Assembly (NCBI RefSeq): GCF_015461805.1
Contig: NZ_JACVZE010000010.1
Location: 1 to 64,000, forward strand
From: Pseudomonas pisciculturae
Lineage (GTDB): Bacteria > Pseudomonadota > Gammaproteobacteria > Pseudomonadales > Pseudomonadaceae
Direction of reading: 5' to 3'
Length of the DNA: 64,000 nt
Positions 30,477-38,704 of this stretch are shown piece by piece (within the stretch, counting starts at the first letter, position 1; each line of letters opens with the position of its first letter). Position numbers and translations under genes: made by a program. The notes beneath the pieces are model-generated. The model saw only the letters and a list, made by a program, of their open reading frames with translations, ran no database searches and was not told the origin of the DNA.

Positions 30477-30785
30477 ATGAGCGATAAAATTGTGGTGCGT
30501 TTTCTGAAAGCCTGGCGCGGCTATTCAGTGGACGAGTTGGCGGGGTTTGATCCGGCTGTAGTTGACGGCTTGGAGTTGAAAGGCTTTGCCGAGATCTACG
30601 AGCGCGCGGGTGTCGCTGCGAAGGCTAAGGCACCGAAAAAAGCAGCCCAGAAGGCGGCTGATAAACCCCCAGCTGGTGCCGGCGACGAGAAGGAATTATC
30701 CGGTGGTGCTGGCGGAGAAGGTGGTGAAGGCGGTGATCTGGACGCGGGCACCGGTGGCGATGATGACGACGACGCGAAGCCATAA
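30477..30785 (+). CDS. Acidic phage head protein of unknown function
   Basis: This 102-residue protein has an N-terminal fold KIVVRFLKAWRGYSVDELAG then FDPAVVDGLELKGFAEIYE. A Lys/Ala segment and a very acidic, Gly-rich end (GGDDDDDAKP) follow. Such proteins commonly follow the capsid gene in HK97-type operons; a role in head completion or decoration is plausible but unproven. The ATG at 30477 has AGAGGT 7 bases upstream. Confidence 0.65.
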   Translation: MSDKIVVRFLKAWRGYSVDELAGFDPAVVDGLELKGFAEIYERAGVAAKAKAPKKAAQKAADKPPAGAGDEKELSGGAGGEGGEGGDLDAGTGGDDDDDAKP

Positions 30786-30788
30786 GTC

Positions 30789-31340
30789 ATGGCTCGCCGA
30801 ATCGAATACACCGGCGCGCCGGTCCTGACGCTTGACCAGGTGGCGTTCCAGTGCCGTGTTGAGCCGGAAGACATGGCGCCGGAGCTGATCGAACAGATCA
30901 TCATCCCCGGCGTCACCACGCAATGCGAGTCGAAGACGGGTGCGGCAATTCGCGGTGCGGTGTACGAAGAAGAGTGGCCAGCAGACCGACAGAATGGGCA
31001 CGCCCTCGATGTTGGTCAGGCAAGCGAGATTGTTTCGGTATTCTCCCTGCAGTCCGACGGTAGCTGGGTCGAGCAAGTTGGCCCCTTCGATCTGCGTCAG
31101 GATCAGCGGGAAAGTTTTCTACACTTCCCCGCAGCACGGCCCGCTGGTCGGCTCCGCATCCGCTACAAGGCCGGACTGGATATGGACATCCACCCAGGCG
31201 TACGCAACTGGCTGTTGATGGCAGCAGCGACGATCTATCGTCACCCGGAGATGTTCCTGGTGGGGCAGACGCTCTCTGAGTTGCCATCAACGTTTCTTGA
31301 CCACCTGGTGGCCGAGATCACCTTACCGCCGAGGTTCTGA
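30789..31340 (+). CDS. Head-tail connector protein (HK97 gp6-like)
   Basis: This 183-residue protein has the connector pattern VLTLDQVAFQCRVEPED, LIEQIIIPGVTTQCES at the N terminus and ITLPP at the end, with GVRNWLLMAAATIYRHPEMF in the last helix. It forms the ring below the portal that joins the tail. It lies 2 bases before the head-closure gene. Confidence 0.85.
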   Translation: MARRIEYTGAPVLTLDQVAFQCRVEPEDMAPELIEQIIIPGVTTQCESKTGAAIRGAVYEEEWPADRQNGHALDVGQASEIVSVFSLQSDGSWVEQVGPFDLRQDQRESFLHFPAARPAGRLRIRYKAGLDMDIHPGVRNWLLMAAATIYRHPEMFLVGQTLSELPSTFLDHLVAEITLPPRF

Positions 31341-31342
31341 CC

Positions 31343-31705
31343 ATGGCCATGCGCGAACCCAGTGCCGGCGAACTGGACCGGCGTATCACCCTGCGATTGC
31401 GGTCAGACACCCCGGCGCCTGATCAGGGCCTCGACTCGCTGTTCACTGACCAGAAGCGGCGGTGGGCGAAGATTGAGCCGGTCGGAACGGCTGTCTATGC
31501 CAATGGCGTCCAGACAGAGGTGAAAATCACCCACCGGATCATCTTCTATTACTTGAAGGGTATGAGCGATTCGCATGAAGTCGTCCACGGCGGTTCGATC
31601 TACCGGGTAAAGCGTGTGGCTGATATGAATGGCACTCGGCGCTTTACGATACTGGAGGTCGAAGAGCTGGGGGCGCTTCAGCCAAGTGGGAGTATCTATG
31701 GCTAA
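31343..31705 (+). CDS. Head closure / head-tail adaptor protein
   Basis: This 120-residue beta-barrel-type adaptor has the signature SAGELDRRITLRLRSDTPAP, then RWAKIEPV and HRIIFYYLKG. It corresponds to the head-tail joining family (SPP1 gp16/HK97 gp7-like). It overlaps the next gene by 8 bases. Confidence 0.88.
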   Translation: MAMREPSAGELDRRITLRLRSDTPAPDQGLDSLFTDQKRRWAKIEPVGTAVYANGVQTEVKITHRIIFYYLKGMSDSHEVVHGGSIYRVKRVADMNGTRRFTILEVEELGALQPSGSIYG

Positions 31706-32219
31706 CTCGGTTGGCGTCGACGGCTACATTCACATCGAAGGCTTCGAAAATTTTCACCGCGACTCTTTCGACAAAAAGAAGATCAAGGCTGCAATGCGCA
31801 AGGCGGGCAAGTTGGTTCGCCAGCGCGCTCAGCTAAACGTCGCATTGTCCCGTGGCCAAGACAGCTACCCAGTAAATCGAACCGGCGCCTTGCTGGATTC
31901 GATCAACTTCAAGGTGTCCCGGTCGGGGTTCCTGGTGAAGATTGCCCCGTACAAAACGGGGGCCATGTCTGAGTACTATCCGGCCTACCTGCACTACGGG
32001 GTCAAGCAGGGGCGTCGGATCAAAAAGCTGGCACCGGGTGAAGGCCGTGGCAAGAGCAACCGGCGCCGTAAGGGCGCCCGCGCTGCTTTGGTCGCTGAAC
32101 GCAAGAGCAACGGCTGGCGGATTGAGCCGCGGGCCAACTACATGAGCGACGCGCTGCAGGACTCGTCGTCGGCAGTTCGTGAGATTTTGTCGCAAGCCTT
32201 TGCCGACGCTCTCGGCTGA
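31698..32219 (+). CDS. HK97 gp10-like tail-completion protein
   Basis: This 173-residue protein has the gp10 pattern KAAMRKAGKLVRQRAQLNVA then YPVNRTGALLDSINFKVSRS, with a basic middle (KSNRRRKGARAALVAERKSN). It is a neck or tail-completion component. The start at 31698 is inside the end of the head-closure gene; the upstream frame back to 31629 is only overlap. Confidence 0.82.
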   Translation: MANSVGVDGYIHIEGFENFHRDSFDKKKIKAAMRKAGKLVRQRAQLNVALSRGQDSYPVNRTGALLDSINFKVSRSGFLVKIAPYKTGAMSEYYPAYLHYGVKQGRRIKKLAPGEGRGKSNRRRKGARAALVAERKSNGWRIEPRANYMSDALQDSSSAVREILSQAFADALG

Positions 32220-32235
32220 CATTGACCTGACAAAT

Positions 32236-32262
32236 AACCTCGCCTCGGCGGGGTTTTTTATT
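32236..32262 (+). terminator. Hairpin at the head/tail module boundary
   Basis: AACCTCGCC and GGCGGGGTT pair with one G-T wobble around a two-base loop, followed by TTTTATTACCTGGAA. It separates the HK97-type neck genes from the Mu-type tail genes. Confidence 0.55.
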
Positions 32263-32277
32263 ACCTGGAATTCGCCC

Positions 32278-32868
32278 ATGAAGATCTCCCCAATCGTCGC
32301 CCATCTGCGCAAGTACTGCCCCAGCTTCTCAGGGCGTGTGGCTGGCGGCATTGATTTCGAGGCAGTTGCCGCCAGTGCAAAGCTGAGTCACCCCTCTGCG
32401 TATGTGATCGCGGTGTCTGACAAGTTCACTGAAAACGACGTGCAGAACGGGCTGCGCCAGGCCATCACCGATTTTTTCGATGTGGTGCTGGTGGTGGACA
32501 CCCGAGATGAGCGGGGCCAGGAGGCGGCAGATCTTACCCATCTGTTCCGTGCGGAGATCTGGCGGGCTTTGGTTGCCTGGGTTCCCGCGCCGGAATACAC
32601 GCCGATTGAATACGCCGGTGGCGAGTTGCTTTCTATCAACCGCAGCCGGGTGGTTTACCGCTTTACCTTCTCGGCGAGCTTCCAGATCGGGCGCAACGCC
32701 GCGAGTGACCCGGCGGAAACCTGGCAGGAACTTGAGCTGGATGGCTTGCCCGGTTTTACCGGCGTTGATTTTGACATGGACTGCATTGATCCCGCCGACC
32801 CCAACCTGCAACGACCCGGCCCGGATGGGCGCATCGAAGTGAAATTCTCAGGAGACGTAACACCATGA
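32278..32868 (+). CDS. Tail terminator protein (Gp37-like)
   Basis: This 196-residue protein begins MKISPIVAHLRKYCPSFSGR, with DVVLVVDTRDERGQEAADLT and VVYRFTFSASFQIG. It matches the Gp37-like tail terminators of Mu/B3-like Pseudomonas phages. It would cap the tail tube and connect it to the neck. It is the first gene of the Mu-type tail block and overlaps the DUF2635 gene by ATGA. Confidence 0.78.
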   Translation: MKISPIVAHLRKYCPSFSGRVAGGIDFEAVAASAKLSHPSAYVIAVSDKFTENDVQNGLRQAITDFFDVVLVVDTRDERGQEAADLTHLFRAEIWRALVAWVPAPEYTPIEYAGGELLSINRSRVVYRFTFSASFQIGRNAASDPAETWQELELDGLPGFTGVDFDMDCIDPADPNLQRPGPDGRIEVKFSGDVTP

Positions 32869-33059
32869 CTAAGCGCATCACTGTGGTGCCGGCCGATGGC
32901 CGCGCCGTGCCTGACCCGGAGGCTGGCGACCTGTTGCCCGACGCGGGTCGTGAGGTTCCCGACAACGCGTATTGGCGCCGCCGCTTGGCCGATGCCGACA
33001 TCACCGTTAAAACCCCCACCAAGGCCGTCAAGGCGGCGAAAACCGAGGAGCCTAAATAA
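32865..33059 (+). CDS. DUF2635 small protein (Mu gp38-like)
   Basis: This 64-residue protein has the DUF2635 pattern VVPADGRAVPDPEAGDLLP then VPDNAYWRRRLADADI, with a basic C terminus. In Mu-like phages it always precedes the sheath gene; its role is unknown. It shares one base with the sheath start (TAATG). Confidence 0.9.
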   Translation: MTKRITVVPADGRAVPDPEAGDLLPDAGREVPDNAYWRRRLADADITVKTPTKAVKAAKTEEPK

Positions 33060-34555
33060 TGGCTATTGGATTCAGCAATATCCCGGCGGACTTGCGGGTG
33101 CCGCTGTTTTACGCGGAGATGGACAACTCGGCGGCCAACACTGCGTCGTCGGCGATGCGCCGCCTGATCGTTGCCCAGGTCAATAGCGACGCTGGCGGTG
33201 AGGGTGTCGGTGAGCTGGTTCTGGTCCCGAGCCTGGGCTTGGCCAAGAGCATCGGCGGCTCTGGCTCAATGCTCGCAGCAATGTACGAAGCGTGGCGCAA
33301 GGTAGACCCCGTCGGTGAGGTATGGTGCTTGCCGTTGCAAAACGACGAAGGCGTTGTCGCCACTGCAACCGTTACGATCACGGGCTCTGCAACGGAATCC
33401 GGGCTGCTGAATCTGTACATCGGCGGCGTGCGAGTGCAGGCAACGGTGACGGCCGCTGCGACGCCAACCGTTGCGGCCTCTGCACTGGCTGTGAAGGTCA
33501 ATGCCACCCAAGACCTGCCTGTCACCGCTGATGCATCGGCGGGCGTCGTTACCCTTACCTGCAAGTGGAAGGGTGACAGTGGTAACGATATCAGCCTGCA
33601 GCTCAACCGCATGGGTAAAACCAACGGCGAAGTTACCCCGGCTGGTCTCGCGGTTGTCCTGACCAAAATGACTGCCGGGGTTGGCGTGCCTGACCAGGTC
33701 GATGCACTTGCTGCCTTGGGTGACGAACCCTTCGAGTTCCTGTGTGTGCCTTGGACCGATACCAACACCCTGGACGCTTGGAAGGGGGCGATGGATGACA
33801 GCACCGGGCGCTGGAGTTATGCCAAGCAATTGTTCGGGCACGTGTACGGGGCCAAGCGCGGCACGGTAGGTACTTTGGTAGCAGCGGGTCAGGCTCGGAA
33901 TGATCAGCACGTCACCATCCAGGCAATGGAGACTGGTGTGCCGCAGCCATTTTGGGTGCAGGCCGCGTCGTTGGCTGCGCGCACGGCGGTGTTCATCTCT
34001 GCTGATGCCAGCCGCCCGACGCAAAGCGGAACGATGCCAGGCCTGGATCCTGCCCCGGCCAGTGAGCGATTCATGCTCACGGAGCGCCAGTCGTTGCTCA
34101 GCTACGGCATCGCCACTGCGTACTACGAAGGTGGTTATGTGCGCATTCAGCGCTCGATCACCACGTACCAGAAGAATGCCTACGGCCAAGCGGATAACTC
34201 CTACTTGGACAGCGAGACCATGCATCAGTCAGCGTTCGTAATCCGCCGGATGCAGGGCGTCGTGACCAGTAAGTATGGCCGCCATAAGGCAGCCAACGAT
34301 GGTACCCAGTTCGGAGCGGGTCAGCCGATCGTGACGTCAAGTGTCATTCGTGGCGAGCTGATCGCGCAATACATCCAGCTGGAGCTGGAAGGTCACGTAG
34401 AAAACTCAGAGTTGTTCGCTGAGTATTTGATTGTTGAGCGTGATAGCCGCGATCCGAGCCGGTTCAACGTGCTATTTCCGCCTGATTACATCAACGGACT
34501 GCGGGTGTTCGCGATGCTCAATCAGTTCCGCCTGCAATACAGCGACGTTGCTTAA
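33059..34555 (+). CDS. Contractile tail sheath protein (Mu gpL-like)
   Basis: This 498-residue sheath begins MAIGFSNIPADLRVPLFYAE, the typical Mu gpL-family start. It contains FLCVPWTDTNTLDAWK, and the C-terminal sheath domain includes RSITTYQKNAYGQADNSYLD and RSRDPSRFN-like text near the end. Its presence shows that the phage has a contractile (myovirus) tail. It is followed by a hairpin and the tube gene. Confidence 0.94.
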   Translation: MAIGFSNIPADLRVPLFYAEMDNSAANTASSAMRRLIVAQVNSDAGGEGVGELVLVPSLGLAKSIGGSGSMLAAMYEAWRKVDPVGEVWCLPLQNDEGVVATATVTITGSATESGLLNLYIGGVRVQATVTAAATPTVAASALAVKVNATQDLPVTADASAGVVTLTCKWKGDSGNDISLQLNRMGKTNGEVTPAGLAVVLTKMTAGVGVPDQVDALAALGDEPFEFLCVPWTDTNTLDAWKGAMDDSTGRWSYAKQLFGHVYGAKRGTVGTLVAAGQARNDQHVTIQAMETGVPQPFWVQAASLAARTAVFISADASRPTQSGTMPGLDPAPASERFMLTERQSLLSYGIATAYYEGGYVRIQRSITTYQKNAYGQADNSYLDSETMHQSAFVIRRMQGVVTSKYGRHKAANDGTQFGAGQPIVTSSVIRGELIAQYIQLELEGHVENSELFAEYLIVERDSRDPSRFNVLFPPDYINGLRVFAMLNQFRLQYSDVA

Positions 34556-34586
34556 CCCCACTCGCCGCACTTTCTGAACAACCCCA

Positions 34587-34611
34587 GCCCGCCCAGTGCG
34601 GGCTTTTGCAT
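34587..34611 (+). terminator. Hairpin between sheath and tube genes
   Basis: AGCCCGC/GCGGGCT with a short CCAGT loop is followed by TTTGC and then CTGGAG, the tube Shine-Dalgarno sequence. It closely resembles the hairpin at 29068. Confidence 0.6.
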
Positions 34612-34627
34612 TCTGGAGACTATGACC

Positions 34628-34975
34628 ATGGGTCAATTAGTGGCGGGTACCACCTACGTCAAAGTGGATGGCGTCCAACTGACTATCACTGGGGGCGCCG
34701 AAGCCCCTTTGATGGACGTGAAGCGGGAGACGGTTTTTCCGGGTTACTACAAGGAAGAGGAGCTGCCGCCGTACATAAAGATGACCGCGCTTCTCACGCC
34801 CGATTTTCCAATCAGTAAGTTGGTAAATGGCCGGGATATGACGGTCACCACCGAATTCAAGAATGGGCGTGTGTACGTTCTCGTCGGTGCCTACTTGGTT
34901 GATGAGCCTTCCCACAAAGCTGACGACGGCACTGTTGAACTGCAATTTGATGGCATCAAGGGGAAATGGCAATGA
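34628..34975 (+). CDS. Tail tube protein (Mu gpM-like)
   Basis: This 115-residue protein begins MGQLVAGTTYVKVDGVQLTI, and PGYYKEEELPPYIKMTALL matches the Mu-type tail tube family. Copies stack to form the inner tube. The ATG at 34628 is 9 bases from GGAG; an ATG at 34622 is only 3 bases from it, so the later start is preferred. It overlaps the chaperone gene by ATGA. Confidence 0.9.
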   Translation: MGQLVAGTTYVKVDGVQLTITGGAEAPLMDVKRETVFPGYYKEEELPPYIKMTALLTPDFPISKLVNGRDMTVTTEFKNGRVYVLVGAYLVDEPSHKADDGTVELQFDGIKGKWQ

Positions 34976-35268
34976 GCTTAACAGTAACGTTGCAAGTGCC
35001 AATTGAAGCCCACGGCGAGACAGTAACCCAGTTGAATCTCCGGCGCCCGACAGTGCAAGAGGTGCGGGCGATAAAGTCGTTGCCCTACAAGATCGGTCAA
35101 GACGAAGAGGTCAAAATCGACACGGATGTCGCGGCCAAATACATCGCTGTTTGCGCTGCAATCCCAGCTTCATCGGTCAATCAGTTGGACCTATCAGACC
35201 TGAACGACCTCGCTTGGGCCATCACCCGTTTTTTCATGAACGCGGCATCAGCGAAGTCTCCGACCTGA
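34972..35268 (+). CDS. Tail assembly chaperone (Mu gp41 / P2 gpE-like)
   Basis: This 98-residue protein has the family pattern GETVTQLNLRRPTVQEVRAI then VAAKYIAVCAAIPASSVNQL and DLNDLAWAITRFF. It is made in two forms in related phages: a short one, and a longer one extended by -1 ribosomal frameshifting into the overlapping frame. A slippery T-TTT-TTC lies near its 3' end (35229-35235). The chaperone coats the tape measure during tail assembly. Confidence 0.9.
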   Translation: MSLTVTLQVPIEAHGETVTQLNLRRPTVQEVRAIKSLPYKIGQDEEVKIDTDVAAKYIAVCAAIPASSVNQLDLSDLNDLAWAITRFFMNAASAKSPT

Positions 35269-35396
35269 TAGCCGTCGCTTATGACCTCGCCTGGTTCTGG
35301 AAGACTGACCCCGAGCTGATGATGGCCAGGCCCTTGGACGTGCTCTGTGAGTCACTGGAGCACGCCCAGCGAATCAACAAAACACAGCAGGCATAG
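35229..35396 (+). CDS. Frameshift extension of tail chaperone (gpE'-like domain)
   Basis: The heptamer T-TTT-TTC at 35229-35235 is in phase with the chaperone frame. A -1 slip there enters a frame that reads HERGISEVSDLIAVAYDLAW and runs to a stop at 35394-35396, giving a fusion of 141 residues. The extension (DLAWFWKTDPELMMARPLDV) looks like the P2 gpE+E' C-terminal domain. No independent start with a Shine-Dalgarno sequence is evident. Confidence 0.8.
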   Translation, partial: FFHERGISEVSDLIAVAYDLAWFWKTDPELMMARPLDVLCESLEHAQRINKTQQA

Positions 35397-35398
35397 CC

Positions 35399-37447
35399 AT
35401 GGATAAGTTTCAGCTCAAGGCGTTGATCACCGGCGTCGACAAGTTGTCGCCGAAGTTGGCTGGGATTCAAAAGAACGTTGGGACATTTAGGAAGAACCTT
35501 GAAAAAACCGGCCTCGGAAAAATCGGCATCAAGGATCTGATCACAGGCGGCGCCCTGGCCGCACCGTTTGCGGTGGGGGCGCGTTCGGCGATTGAATTCG
35601 AATCCCAAATGGCGGACGTAAAGAAGGTCGTTAACTTCGATACACCGGACCAGTTTAAAAAAATGGGAGATGACATCACGCGGATGTCAGAGGTGCTTCC
35701 TATGACGGCAGGCGATATTGCCAAAATCGTCGCTGCCGGCGGTCAGGCTGGGTTCGCATCAGATGAGCTATTGGGGTTTGCCGAGGCCGCGTTAAAGATG
35801 GGCGTGGCGTTTGACCAAACTGCTGAGCAGAGCGGCGACATGATGTCGACTTGGCGAACCTCTTTCAAATTGACGCAGACAGGCGTCAATAGCTTGGCCG
35901 ACCGTATTAACTATCTTGGCAACACCGGCAAGGCGAACACCAAGCAAATTTCCGACATCGTTACAAGGGTGGGGCCTCTCGGTGCGGTTGCGGGGCTCGC
36001 GTCTGGTCAAATTGCGGCGCTTGGCGCGACGATGGCGAGTGTGGGTGTCGAGCAGGAAGTGGCAGCCACTGGGATCAAGAACTTCATGTTGTCGATGACG
36101 AAAGGGACATCGGCAACGAAGGCCCAGTCGCAGGCGTTCAAGGCGATCCGGCTTGACTCCAAGGAGGTGGCGAAGTCGATGCAGACAGATGCTCAGGGCA
36201 CCATCCTGAATATCCTGGAGCGAATTGGAAAGGTTGATGCAGCCTCCCGCGTTGGCTTGTTGACCCAGATGTTCGGAACCGAATCGGTAACCTCCATCGT
36301 CTCGTTGGTCACGAACCTCGATTTGCTTAAGAGCAATTTGACGAAAGTGGGGGATGCCACGCTTTACGCGGGCTCGATGGAAAAGGAATACGCATCGCGT
36401 GCCGCCACCACAGAGAACAATTTGGGCCTGCTTAAGAATGCGACCGAGAGCGTCTCAAAGGCTATTGGTGGCGCATTTCTGGAAAGTATTAATGATGTCG
36501 TGAATGCCGTGCGGCCTATGGTGGTCCAGCTCGCAAAGTTAATTGAGGCTAACCCCGCAGTCGTAAGGGGGGTTGCGGCTGCTGGTATCGCGTTTACAGC
36601 GCTGCGGCTCGGCATCGTCTCCACCATTGTGGCCACGAAGTTGCTTTCTTTCGCGTTGAAAACAAACCCCATCGGGCTTATCGCGACAGGTATCGCGGTG
36701 GCGGCAGGACTTATCGTTGCAAATTGGTCTGCAATTGCCCCGTACTTTCAGTCCATGTGGGCCAAGATTAAAGGCCCCACAATGGCAGCCTGGGATATGT
36801 TCAAGACCTTTGTTTCATGGACACCCATCGGTCTGATCATGTCCAACTGGGGGCCGTTGACGGATTTTTTCAAAGCTATATGGGGAGTCCTGGTTGCGAT
36901 CTCTGTGCCCGTGATGGACTTCCTCAAGACAATGTTTGACTGGTCTCCTCTGGGGTACATCGTCAAGAACTGGGAACCCATCAGTGCCTGGTTCAAAAGC
37001 TTGTGGGAAAAACTGCGGCCAATCATCGAACCTATGATGAAGTTCTTCGGCGGCGGGGAGGGCGGTGATGGTCTCATCGAGACGGCCACCAGCAAGGCCA
37101 ATGCCTTTGCCGATCAGCAGCGCCTGCGCAACGCGGGAGTCGGTGGGGGCACGGGTGAGTTTCTCCAGGCTAATGCAGTGCAGATGGCACAGAACCGCCA
37201 GTTGGCCAACAACTCGCAACTAGGTATCAACCCCGGCCAACTGCTGCAGGCGCCCAGCAAGATGCCTGCGCCGGGCAGTCTGCTGCAACAAACAGCCGCC
37301 GCCAACGCGCAGAACCTAAACGGCAAAATCGACATCAACCTCAACGGCGCGCCGCCTGGTACCACCGTGGAGCAGTCGCAAACCAATCAGCGCGGCCTAA
37401 CCATCAAGCCCAATATCGGCCAGCGCACAGTCGGCACGCAGAGGTAG
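35399..37447 (+). CDS. Tail tape measure protein
   Basis: This 682-residue protein has the TP901-type region IEFESQMADVKKVVNFDTPD through VAATGIKNFMLSMTKG, then hydrophobic segments (ALRLGIVSTIVATKLLSFAL, PIGLIATGIAVAAGLIVANW) and three WxxIGLI/WSPLGYI-like repeats. It sets tail length. At about 0.15 nm per residue, a known rule, the tail would be near 100 nm. It starts 2 bases after the frameshift-extension stop. Confidence 0.94.
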   Translation: MDKFQLKALITGVDKLSPKLAGIQKNVGTFRKNLEKTGLGKIGIKDLITGGALAAPFAVGARSAIEFESQMADVKKVVNFDTPDQFKKMGDDITRMSEVLPMTAGDIAKIVAAGGQAGFASDELLGFAEAALKMGVAFDQTAEQSGDMMSTWRTSFKLTQTGVNSLADRINYLGNTGKANTKQISDIVTRVGPLGAVAGLASGQIAALGATMASVGVEQEVAATGIKNFMLSMTKGTSATKAQSQAFKAIRLDSKEVAKSMQTDAQGTILNILERIGKVDAASRVGLLTQMFGTESVTSIVSLVTNLDLLKSNLTKVGDATLYAGSMEKEYASRAATTENNLGLLKNATESVSKAIGGAFLESINDVVNAVRPMVVQLAKLIEANPAVVRGVAAAGIAFTALRLGIVSTIVATKLLSFALKTNPIGLIATGIAVAAGLIVANWSAIAPYFQSMWAKIKGPTMAAWDMFKTFVSWTPIGLIMSNWGPLTDFFKAIWGVLVAISVPVMDFLKTMFDWSPLGYIVKNWEPISAWFKSLWEKLRPIIEPMMKFFGGGEGGDGLIETATSKANAFADQQRLRNAGVGGGTGEFLQANAVQMAQNRQLANNSQLGINPGQLLQAPSKMPAPGSLLQQTAAANAQNLNGKIDINLNGAPPGTTVEQSQTNQRGLTIKPNIGQRTVGTQR

Positions 37448-37450
37448 CCA

Positions 37451-38701
37451 ATGGAACAAACGTGGCGTGATCAGCTGTTGCCCGCCTCATACCGGGGCAT
37501 CAGCTTTTTGATCGAGCGGGCCGGCGTCCCGGTCGGGCAGAAGGGCCAGTTGCATGAGTTCCCGCAGCGGGACGAGCCCTACTTCGAACCGCTGGGCAAA
37601 CAGGCGCAAGTCCACCGGATGAGCGCCTGGGTGATTGGTGACGATTGCTTCGAACGGCGCGACAAGTTGCAGGAAGCATTGCAGACGAAAGGCGCTGGTG
37701 AGCTGGTGCACCCCTGGCTTGGCCGGATGCTGGTTAAGGCGGGGGAGTGCGATCTGACCCATGATCGCCGGGAAGGTGGCGTTGCCAGGTTTGAACTGAC
37801 GTTCTACCCCGATACGCCGCGCAAGTTTCCCACGGCCACGGCGAACACGCGGCAGCAGGTGGTCAAGTCGTCGGAAGGTTTGTTGGACTCGGCCCTTGCC
37901 CGCTACAAGGCCGCGATGGAAAAAATCGACAAGGCGCGGCTCAGTGTCATCGGGCTTCGCAATAGCCTGTCGGGCGTGTACGGCGCGATTCAGCGCCAGT
38001 TCGCTCCCTTGGTGGGGTTGTTCACCAACCTCAGCGGTTTTGTGCAGTCGCTTATCAACTCACCCGGTGCGCTGGGTGCGTTGTTCTCCAGCTATTTCAG
38101 CGACTTCACCGGGCTGGATTTTTCAAGCCCCGGTTCAAGCTACCGCGCGACGGTGGCCACCGCATCGCAGCACACGTCGGCAGTGAACGATATCAACACC
38201 GTCACCCAGGCCAACGGGGTGGATACCAGCGCCATGGCCCAGGCTACGGCCGACCTGGTGCAAGACGCCTTGCTGGTGCAGGTCGGGTTAATCATCAGTG
38301 AGATGCCTGTGTCAATTCGCCCGGCGGTGATGGACTCGGTACCGGCGATTGATCAGCAGGCCGTGTCGCCGGTGGATCGGCCCGAGGTGCCAGTGGCAGA
38401 TGACGTGCTTGAGCTGCGCGACACGCTCAGTGAGGCTATCTGGGAGGCATCGCTTAAGGCTGATCCTGATCACTACCGGGCGCTGACCACCATGCGCCAG
38501 GTGCTGGTAAAGCACCTGACCGCCGTGGCCGCGTCCGGTGTGCGTTTGGTGGACATGACGCCGGCTGAAACGTTGCCGGCGCTGGTGCTCGCCTACAGGC
38601 GCTTTGGCGACTCCACGCGGGCAGGGGAGATTGTGCAGCGCAACCGCATCAGTCACCCGGGGTTTGTACCGCCGGTGTCGCTCAAGATCGCTCAGGAGTA
38701 A
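37451..38701 (+). CDS. DNA circularisation / baseplate protein (Mu gpN-like)
   Basis: This 416-residue protein has the N-terminal domain of the Mu gpN family: WRDQLLPASYRGISFLIERA, then LVHPWLGRMLVKAGECDLTH and ARFELTFYP. The C-terminal half is helical. Mu gpN is implicated in DNA circularisation and baseplate assembly. It lies 3 bases after the tape measure gene, in Mu gene order. Confidence 0.9.
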   Translation: MEQTWRDQLLPASYRGISFLIERAGVPVGQKGQLHEFPQRDEPYFEPLGKQAQVHRMSAWVIGDDCFERRDKLQEALQTKGAGELVHPWLGRMLVKAGECDLTHDRREGGVARFELTFYPDTPRKFPTATANTRQQVVKSSEGLLDSALARYKAAMEKIDKARLSVIGLRNSLSGVYGAIQRQFAPLVGLFTNLSGFVQSLINSPGALGALFSSYFSDFTGLDFSSPGSSYRATVATASQHTSAVNDINTVTQANGVDTSAMAQATADLVQDALLVQVGLIISEMPVSIRPAVMDSVPAIDQQAVSPVDRPEVPVADDVLELRDTLSEAIWEASLKADPDHYRALTTMRQVLVKHLTAVAASGVRLVDMTPAETLPALVLAYRRFGDSTRAGEIVQRNRISHPGFVPPVSLKIAQE

Positions 38702-38704
38702 CCC

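Noticed and set aside
33266..34225. 319-codon minus-strand frame
   Set aside because: Antisense shadow of the sheath gene, whose domain is complete.
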